A stretch of DNA of 12,182 nt from Thalassiosira profunda (lineage: Eukaryota; Bacillariophyta; Thalassiosirophyceae; Thalassiosirales; Thalassiosiraceae). Position numbers and translations under genes: made by a program. Of the stretch, positions 7,276 to 12,182 are shown piece by piece. Numbering within the stretch: the first letter of the stretch is position 1; every line of letters starts with the position of its first letter. The notes below the pieces were generated by a model. The model ran no database searches and was not told the origin of the DNA. It worked only from the letters and a program-made list of their open reading frames with translations. The stretch is from contig JALLAP010000917.1 in assembly GCA_036939355.1 (NCBI GenBank), positions 1-12,182 on the forward strand, in the 5' to 3' direction.

Positions 7276-7980
7276 CTAGGAATCAATATGCTCCTGAAGC
7301 AAGTCAATGAGCCCCTCCCGTTCCCGTTGGACTGCGCCCACTCCTGCAACCTGCATGCCCTGCAGCACTTGCAGCGCCGTTTTGCTTTTCCCATCTTCGC
7401 TTTGAGGTGAATGACCGGGCGCGCCAGCATCTAGCAGGAGCTTGACGGTACGAATCACCGATCCTTCGCTGAAGGTGAGCCGCTCTCCTTTCTCCTTGCA
7501 CTCTTGCGCGAAGCAGTAAACCGCCATGTAGACGACGGTGGCGTTGTCGTCGGGGTATGCATATCTGATGTCTGCTCCGGCTTCAATGAGGCGGCGGGTG
7601 CAGTCGACATTGCGGTAGCACGCCGCGGCCATCAAGCACGTGCCCCCGTAATATTCCGCGTCGTTGGGATCGGCGCCATTTTCGAGAAGATAATTCAGCA
7701 GGTCGAGGTGGCCGCAACGACTTGCAATCAAGATTGCAGACATCCCTTCGAGATTGCGGCAATTGATAATGTCAGCCCCAGAGGCGTGAATTCGGGCGAT
7801 CTCCGCGACGTCTCCGTTTTTTGCAGCTGCGATGAGTGGGTTCATGATGGCGAGAGAGGATAGCGTGGGTGTAGAGGAGGGAGAGATGCGTGCTAGATTG
7901 GGCGTTGTATTGTCATCATTGACAGCGGGGAGCGGGGAGCTAGCAGGGCGGGAAGGTTGAAATCCTTGTACAGCGTACAT
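7276..7980 (-). CDS. Ankyrin-repeat protein
   Basis: This 234-residue protein has a Ser/Pro-rich N terminus (1-45) and then ankyrin repeats. They are at about 46-75 (NPLIAAAKNGDVAEI), 77-108 (ending LLENGADPND), 110-142 (ending LIEAGADIRY), 145-188 (ending LLLDAGAP, with an insertion of roughly ten residues) and a partial fifth at 198-231. There are no membrane segments, signal peptide or catalytic domain, so it is probably a soluble protein-binding module with unknown partner. The first ATG in frame is 7980, and a stop lies just upstream at 7999-8001. The internal ATG at 7845 would start directly at the first repeat and is possible. A spliced upstream exon cannot be excluded, but I found none that is convincing. 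The gene is convergent with the transporter (198 bp between stops). Confidence 0.82.
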   Translation of the reverse strand: MYAVQGFQPSRPASSPLPAVNDDNTTPNLARISPSSTPTLSSLAIMNPLIAAAKNGDVAEIARIHASGADIINCRNLEGMSAILIASRCGHLDLLNYLLENGADPNDAEYYGGTCLMAAACYRNVDCTRRLIEAGADIRYAYPDDNATVVYMAVYCFAQECKEKGERLTFSEGSVIRTVKLLLDAGAPGHSPQSEDGKSKTALQVLQGMQVAGVGAVQREREGLIDLLQEHIDS

Positions 7981-8293
7981 TTCATCGTAGGACAAATCCT
8001 ACCTACCTCCCCCTCTCCCGGCCGGGGGCAGACCCTCTCTCTAGGCCAGGCAAAATCGTTGGGTTCAAAGGACTCATTCGATGTTGTATATCTAAACAAC
8101 TGACTTTCTCTAGGCAATCTTCTACCTGGCTTGTGATGTCCGAACGCACTCGTAATGTGAAACCAAAGCCAAGAGTTTGTCTGCATCTCTTCTCTTCCTG
8201 ATGCCCATGATACCTGACATCATAACATGATATGAACCCCTTGTGCCACATTAACAGTGTGAATTGCATCTTTCTCCGGCTCCATTCCAACGT
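7981..8293. promoter_or_regulatory. Intergenic region upstream of the ankyrin gene
   Basis: These 313 bases separate the start of the ankyrin gene from the stop of the SYLF gene, both on the minus strand, so they hold the promoter and leader of one and the 3' end of the other. They contain a small hairpin beside the ankyrin start (7987-8002), a C-rich patch with the palindrome CCCGGCCGGG (8017-8026), and a 14-base sequence (8156-8169) repeated at 7184-7197. I see no credible gene or RNA. Confidence 0.45.
7987..8002 (-). other. Small hairpin just upstream of the ankyrin start codon
   Basis: GTAGGA-CAAA-TCCTAC forms a perfect 6-bp stem with a 4-base loop. In the transcript it would lie 7 to 22 bases before the AUG at 7980. 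It may be chance. Confidence 0.3.
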
Positions 8294-8904
8294 TTACTTC
8301 TTGATGTTGAACTTCTGCCCCGCAATGGTTGCCTGGTACATCAATCCCCCCAGGGTCACAGTGAAAACCTTCATCCCCTTCGTGAACTCCGGCTTGGTGC
8401 CAGAATAATCGAACCCCCGCACCGACGTCTGATCCGCCGTGAGGCCCCCCTGGATGCCCTTGTTTCCCATCGTCGTAGCCGCCGTCTCCACCGTTGCGGT
8501 CAACGCCACAGCCTGGATGAAACGAACACAAGATGTGAGCACCAAATTGCAAATCAACATAGGAACATATTTTGAGTGCAAGATGAAGATTCACTCACCT
8601 TGGCGTCCGCCGAGAATTCGACGTTGCCATTCATGAAGCGGTCGAAGTCGGCCTCCGTCTCGAAGAAGATCATCTCGGAGTAGACTTCTCCACCCAAAAC
8701 GAATCCACCAATGGCCTGGATGAGGTCGACCTTGCACACCTGCTCCTGCGAGGACCCGCCCTCGGTGAGCTTGTAGACGTCGCCCGAGCCGTAGGCACCC
8801 CCAACGAAGAAGATTCCGCCCTTGGCGACGGAGGAGAAGGCCGCGCAGCCGTAGCTGGTGGAGAAGTACGGCTTGAGCACGTCCTGCTTGCGGAAGGTGT
8901 CCAT
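8294..8904 (-). CDS. SYLF-domain (Ysc84-like) lipid-binding protein, two exons
   Basis: The coding sequence is complement(join(8294..8512, 8599..8904)), giving 174 residues (102 + 72). The sequence fits the SYLF domain: ISFS-like AFSSVAKGGIFFVGGAYGSG (22-41, with the GGxYGxG signature), a small-residue-rich strand GGFVLGGEVYSEMIFFETEADFDRF spanning about 66-90, and a C-terminal GLMYQATIAGQKF (158-170). Family members (yeast Ysc84/Lsb3, human SH3YL1) bind phosphoinositides and help organise actin at membranes. Here the domain makes up almost the whole protein: there is no SH3 domain, signal peptide or membrane anchor. A cytosolic membrane-associated role is therefore inferred. ATG 8904 lies in ACCATGG. 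The intron falls between codons and joins DAK to AVALTATV. It is divergent from the gene at 9233. Confidence 0.82.
8513..8598 (-). other. Spliceosomal intron, 86 bp, phase 0, in SYLF gene
   Basis: On the minus strand the donor is AAG|GTGAGTG (intron begins at 8598) and the acceptor is CATCCAG|GCT (intron ends at 8513). Removing it fuses two frames that are each only half a SYLF domain. Its length and donor match the intron at 6674-6758. Confidence 0.87.
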
Positions 8905-8938
8905 GGTTGTTGTGTATGTGTGTGTGTGGGTTGTTGCG
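8905..8938 (-). repeat. CA-rich microsatellite forming the 5' leader of the SYLF gene
   Basis: Read on the minus strand this is CAACAACC, then (CA) repeats, then ATACACAACAACC, directly followed by the ATG. The leader is almost entirely A and C and should be unstructured. CAA/CA-rich leaders favour ribosome scanning, which makes a translational role plausible but unproven. Confidence 0.6.
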
Positions 8939-9232
8939 GATTCAAGATTGAATTTATGAGCGGAGGGGACGGTGGGGTGTGTCGTGGCCTTTCGCCTTCT
9001 GCTCAGCGCGGAGTGTCGGCCCTCGTGGTTCGGCGCGGCGGATCTTTGGATCTTTCTTTGGTGCTGAGGTTCACGGGAAGGAAAGAAGGAAGGTACAAAA
9101 GTTGGGCGATTTTTCTACGTGGGAAACAGTACTCTGGTATCCTAGAGGGCTTAGAAGATTCCGTTCGTCGGCAAGCGGCTCAAGATGGCGCCGCCCATTC
9201 ACAAAAAGCCAAGGCCACACCCCGACGCCGCA
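8905..9232. promoter_or_regulatory. Divergent intergenic region, SYLF gene / type I membrane protein gene
   Basis: These 328 bases hold both promoters and leaders. Next to the SYLF start is the CA-repeat leader (8905-8938). The middle (about 9060-9110) is purine-rich with GGAAGGAAAG-like runs. An ATG at 9185, in frame with the downstream gene, would add 16 residues. No further gene is visible. Confidence 0.45.
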
Positions 9233-9856
9233 ATGAAGTCAACGCGGACGCTGGTGCTCTCCGCCGCGCTGGTGGCATTGGCGGCGCCGTCCGCCGCCGC
9301 TCTCAACTTCGAGGTCGCCACCGCCGGCTGCGACGGCGATCCGTTCACCGACCTCGCATTCGAAGCGACCTGCCCCGACGGCGATGCCGCGCCCAATTGC
9401 AGCTTCGACGACACCGTCGAGATTGCTGGCACCGTCAAGGCAACGGGTGCCTTCTCCGACGCCAACGTGATATTGAAATCGTGCGTCATGAACTACTACT
9501 GTCCCTCGAAGAACGACCAAGCCGCCGGAATGCTGAGCGATTGGCTCGCGCCTCTGGATGGGCAGGAGTTTGGCCAGGCGGGATCCTACCAGGTGGCGGG
9601 CAGCGGGCAGATCCCTCCGGCGGATATACCCAACAGCTGGTCGGGGCTGGTAACTGTGAGGATCGGCCCGGAGGATGAATGCCAGGTTGAGACTACGTCA
9701 TCGTATCAGATGGTCTCGTTTTCGTTTGTTGGATTGGCGTCACTTGCGGTTGCGGGCGCTGCATGTGCTGCAAAGAGGAGACAGCACCGGGCTGACGGAG
9801 ATATCGATGAAAGGACGACTAACTTCGTTGAGATGAGGGATCATGCGGTTGTGTGA
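9233..9856 (+). CDS. Unrecognised type I membrane protein with six-cysteine ectodomain
   Basis: I do not recognise the family. From ATG 9233 the protein has 207 residues. It has a classic signal peptide (2-23, hydrophobic LVLSAALVALAAPSAAA) and an acidic ectodomain of about 135 residues with six cysteines (C33, C47, C56, C84, C90, C150), enough for three disulfides. There is one N-glycosylation sequon (N55-C-S). A membrane segment spans about 161-180 (VSFSFVGLASLAVAGAACAA), followed by a stop-transfer KRRQHR and a 27-residue cytosolic tail. That layout predicts a single-pass protein with its N terminus outside or in the lumen. The in-frame ATG at 9185 would add 16 basic/Pro-rich residues (MAPPIHKKPRPHPDAA) and has a good context (A at -3, G at +4), but it leaves the signal peptide less well placed, so I prefer 9233. 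There are no catalytic motifs. It is convergent with the second MORN gene. Confidence 0.75.
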   Translation: MKSTRTLVLSAALVALAAPSAAALNFEVATAGCDGDPFTDLAFEATCPDGDAAPNCSFDDTVEIAGTVKATGAFSDANVILKSCVMNYYCPSKNDQAAGMLSDWLAPLDGQEFGQAGSYQVAGSGQIPPADIPNSWSGLVTVRIGPEDECQVETTSSYQMVSFSFVGLASLAVAGAACAAKRRQHRADGDIDERTTNFVEMRDHAVV

Positions 9857-10018
9857 GAAGGTGCAAATGATGTGTGTAGGTAGCACTGGGTGCAAATCAT
9901 TCCTCATTGAGTGCACACGTAGAGTTCTATGCATTGAGCCATTAAATCACTGTCTTTGTCGAATACTTTGGGGGCAAGTACGATCAGTAATCATACTTTC
10001 CCTTGGTTATTGTCTATG

Positions 10019-12106
10019 CTACCCTTCAAACATCTCTGCCCACACGTTTGCAACCTCAGGATCTCCCCGTCTGCTCCAGATGTCGATGAGAGCACACTTT
10101 TGATGCTCGTACTTCTCTCTTGTCTTGGCTGATATGTTGTCAGAGTCGAAAACAGAGTCAGTATTGCAGCGCTGAAGGGTGGTCCTGCCTCCCGTAGCTT
10201 CAATGATCCGGGTGAGCTCAGCGCCCGGAAAGTCGTGTTTGTCTCCCAAAGCAAGAAGCATCAACTGGTGTGCAGAATCCAACAAGCACAAGACGTCCTT
10301 GCCGCTCAGTTTGCGTGATGTGGTGTAAAATGATCTGAGATGTGGACAGCTCTCGAAAATCTTTCGGATCCCTCGGACTGACAGATGATTGTGATTTGAC
10401 AGGTCGAGTTCTTGCAGGTCGGGACATTTCCGAGCAATCAGCCCGCAAGTGTTGTCGGTGAATTCATGGTTGTTGCCAGTATCCCGCATCAGATGGAGGA
10501 TGCGGAGATTTGGCAAGTCGTGAAGCAATACCTTCACATCCGAGTCCATCAGCACGCTACCGCTCAAATTCAGCTTCACTAAATGCTTGCAGGCGCCGAT
10601 AGAATGTGCAATCGTCCGACGGCACTTTGCTTTGTGCCAATGGATCTGCAACCATGGAAGGCTTAGCGCCATCAGAGTATCCTCTTGCTGGCTGATGATG
10701 TCGCAGACCGGCTGAACGCCATCGAATTTCATGTGAGCAAGCCGCAGCCGCTTGAGACCGTGCGCTTTATTCCAGACAGTAGCTTCCACGATGCCATGGA
10801 TCTTAGGATGGCGTTCGTCAGACAAGAAGATCACTGATTCCAGCGTCCCCTTCTTCGACCTCAACAACGATGAAAGCTGCTTCGCAGAGATTTTGGCTGC
10901 TGCATCATCGCCTCTCGCCATCTTAGTGACATCGATTGTCAGATGCTTGAAAGTGTCCATGTGCTTCGTCCCATAGCGCAGGCCTGCGTCCAGATCCATC
11001 ATTTTGTCTCTGTTGTATCGGAGGGCAAGGCTATATGCATCCTTTGACGGCAGCTGCGAACTGATATTGCATATTCGCTGATGAGACCCCCTCGCTGCCT
11101 TTTGACAGGCGACAGAGCAGTAGAGCGCCAGATTGCACGCCGAGCACACCCGCAGCTTGTATGTTTCGTCGCTAGCACCACAATGCTCACAGGCCCTTCT
11201 GGTAGTTTGGAGCCGCTGTTGCTGGGACCGCCGGGACCGCATTTTGCGCCCATTGGGAATCTCACGGCTAGAGTCAGGGGCGGCGACAGGCGTCTCAGCA
11301 CTATCACCAGCCCCTCTGTTGCAATCTGGAGGGAAACGAACAGTCTGGGTATCCCCGTTGGCCCATTTCATCGTACCCCGCGTCTTCTGCCCATCTACCC
11401 AATCCCCTGCGAAGACGTCGCCGTTCTTCCATTTGAACGTCCCTCGCCCGTGCTCTTTCCCTCCTGCCCACTGCCCCACGTACATGTTTCCGTTCGCGTA
11501 GGTTTTGACCCCAGCGCCATGAATATGTTCGTTCTTGAAATGTCCGTCGTACACGTCGCCGTTTGCCCACCTTAGCGCCCCCTTCCCGTGCTTATCTCCG
11601 TCCTCCCACTGTCCATCGTAGACGTCACCGTTCGAGTACCTCTGGACGCCTTTGCCATGCCTTTTTCCCTCCTTGATGACCCCCTGGTACATGTTGCCGT
11701 TTGTCCAGGTGAAGGTTCCGATGCCGTGAAGCTTGTCATCTTTCCACTCTCCTTCGTATGCATCTCCATCCTCCCACGTCAGGGTCCCGCTGCCATGTTT
11801 TTTATTGCCCTTCCATTCGCCATCGTAGACACCATCCACGTGCCTAAAGACGCCTTTGCCGTGCCTCTTGCCATCCTGAAGCTCGCCTACGTAGGTGCCG
11901 TTCACATAGCGGATGGTCCCCTTCCCATGCCATTCGTCGTCCTTCCAGTCGCCCTTTCCGGGCTGCTCGTCGCACGAGTCTTTCGTCATTTGCAAAGAAC
12001 TGACATCGGGGGCGTTCGACTCCAAATCGTCGCCGCGGTCGTTATTGGAGCGAGACGACGCGGGATGGTCAACCTGCCCCTGGGCATCTTGCGGCTCGTC
12101 TGCCAT
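10019..12106 (-). CDS. MORN-repeat / MYND zinc finger / leucine-rich protein (paralogue 2)
   Basis: This is a 695-residue intronless paralogue of the protein at 2637-5063, on the same strand. After a polar N terminus (1-48) come about nine MORN repeats (50-256): the first is partial, tyrosines run from Y72 to Y209 and then F232, and the last repeat lacks the HG dipeptide. The linker (258-305) is rich in Arg/Ser/Gln near its end. The MYND finger has C306, C309, C321, C324, C330, C334, H342 and C346, identical in spacing to paralogue 1. Leucine-rich repeats fill about 388-645. The tail SAKTREKY...FEG closes the protein. Over 548-622, 57 of 75 residues match paralogue 1 (658-732), counted by eye. 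The MORN arrays differ in number and phase. ATG 12106 has G at -3 and G at +4. A scaffold role is inferred; no enzymatic domain is visible. Confidence 0.9.
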   Translation of the reverse strand: MADEPQDAQGQVDHPASSRSNNDRGDDLESNAPDVSSLQMTKDSCDEQPGKGDWKDDEWHGKGTIRYVNGTYVGELQDGKRHGKGVFRHVDGVYDGEWKGNKKHGSGTLTWEDGDAYEGEWKDDKLHGIGTFTWTNGNMYQGVIKEGKRHGKGVQRYSNGDVYDGQWEDGDKHGKGALRWANGDVYDGHFKNEHIHGAGVKTYANGNMYVGQWAGGKEHGRGTFKWKNGDVFAGDWVDGQKTRGTMKWANGDTQTVRFPPDCNRGAGDSAETPVAAPDSSREIPNGRKMRSRRSQQQRLQTTRRACEHCGASDETYKLRVCSACNLALYCSVACQKAARGSHQRICNISSQLPSKDAYSLALRYNRDKMMDLDAGLRYGTKHMDTFKHLTIDVTKMARGDDAAAKISAKQLSSLLRSKKGTLESVIFLSDERHPKIHGIVEATVWNKAHGLKRLRLAHMKFDGVQPVCDIISQQEDTLMALSLPWLQIHWHKAKCRRTIAHSIGACKHLVKLNLSGSVLMDSDVKVLLHDLPNLRILHLMRDTGNNHEFTDNTCGLIARKCPDLQELDLSNHNHLSVRGIRKIFESCPHLRSFYTTSRKLSGKDVLCLLDSAHQLMLLALGDKHDFPGAELTRIIEATGGRTTLQRCNTDSVFDSDNISAKTREKYEHQKCALIDIWSRRGDPEVANVWAEMFEG
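11339..11959 (-). repeat. MORN-encoding 69-bp tandem array, about 9 units
   Basis: The units encode the MORN array of the gene at 10019-12106. Spacing between the aligned aromatic residues is 22, then 23 residues six times. The first unit lacks its front half and the last lacks HG. The array has about three units fewer than the paralogous array at 4080-4886. Confidence 0.8.
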
Positions 12107-12182
12107 AGCTGTGGAGACGACTTATCCGGCGGTCGTCGACGATTTCGAAATATGCCCCCGGACGCTGGATCCCCTTTGCAAC
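12107..12182 (-). promoter_or_regulatory. Upstream flank of MORN-MYND paralogue 2, cut by window edge
   Basis: Only 76 bases of the 5' side of this gene are present. They include no recognisable promoter element and no other coding sequence that can be judged. Confidence 0.3.

Noticed and set aside
7981..7995. Five-residue upstream extension of the ankyrin protein.
   Set aside because: It would need a TTG start, which is not expected for a eukaryotic nuclear gene; the ATG at 7980 is preferred.
8086..8100. GGTTCAAAGGACTC-like stretch near 8060 as a tRNA B box.
   Set aside because: The B box does not match fully, and no acceptor stem or anticodon arm can be built around it.
8003..8290. Minus-strand open frames between the ankyrin and SYLF genes as a possible extra gene or upstream ankyrin exon.
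   Set aside because: No domain, no convincing splice sites joining them to the ankyrin frame, and no good start context. The region is better read as leader/promoter plus a 3' end.

Overview
This window looks like a compact, gene-dense nuclear fragment from a eukaryotic microalga. A stramenopile, most likely a diatom, is the best guess, but that is inference. The evidence is a gamma-secretase APH-1 subunit, a leishmanolysin-type (M8) secreted metallopeptidase, MORN-repeat proteins joined to a MYND zinc finger, two short spliceosomal introns (85 and 86 bp, GTGAGT donors, AG acceptors), Kozak-like starts (purine at -3, often G at +4), and gene spacing of only about 130 to 470 bp. There are no operons or Shine-Dalgarno-type starts, and I recognise no rRNA, tRNA, CRISPR array or transposon.

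There are eight protein-coding genes. In order they are: (1) 1-928 minus, the N-terminal part of an M8 leishmanolysin-like metallopeptidase running off the left edge; (2) 1397-2509 plus, APH-1, a seven-pass membrane protein; (3) 2637-5063 minus, an 808-residue protein with 12 MORN repeats, a MYND finger and a leucine-rich C-terminal module; (4) 5304-7077 plus, a sugar/polyol-type MFS transporter with one intron; (5) 7276-7980 minus, an ankyrin-repeat protein; (6) 8294-8904 minus, a compact SYLF (Ysc84-like) protein with one intron; (7) 9233-9856 plus, an unrecognised type I membrane protein with six cysteines in its ectodomain; (8) 10019-12106 minus, a 695-residue paralogue of gene 3.

Neighbours mostly alternate in strand. 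Three pairs are divergent and share an intergenic region (929-1396, 5064-5303, 8905-9232). Three pairs are convergent with 127 to 198 bp between stops. Nothing indicates a dedicated multi-gene system such as a defence island or biosynthetic cluster.

The most distinctive content is the MORN-MYND-LRR paralogue pair. Both copies share the same domain order, the same zinc-ligand spacing and a strongly conserved leucine-rich C-terminal module, while their MORN arrays differ in repeat number. The second point of interest is APH-1, in which one of two functionally important membrane histidines appears to be missing and the glycine zipper is degraded. APH-1 also sits head to head with a secreted metallopeptidase gene.
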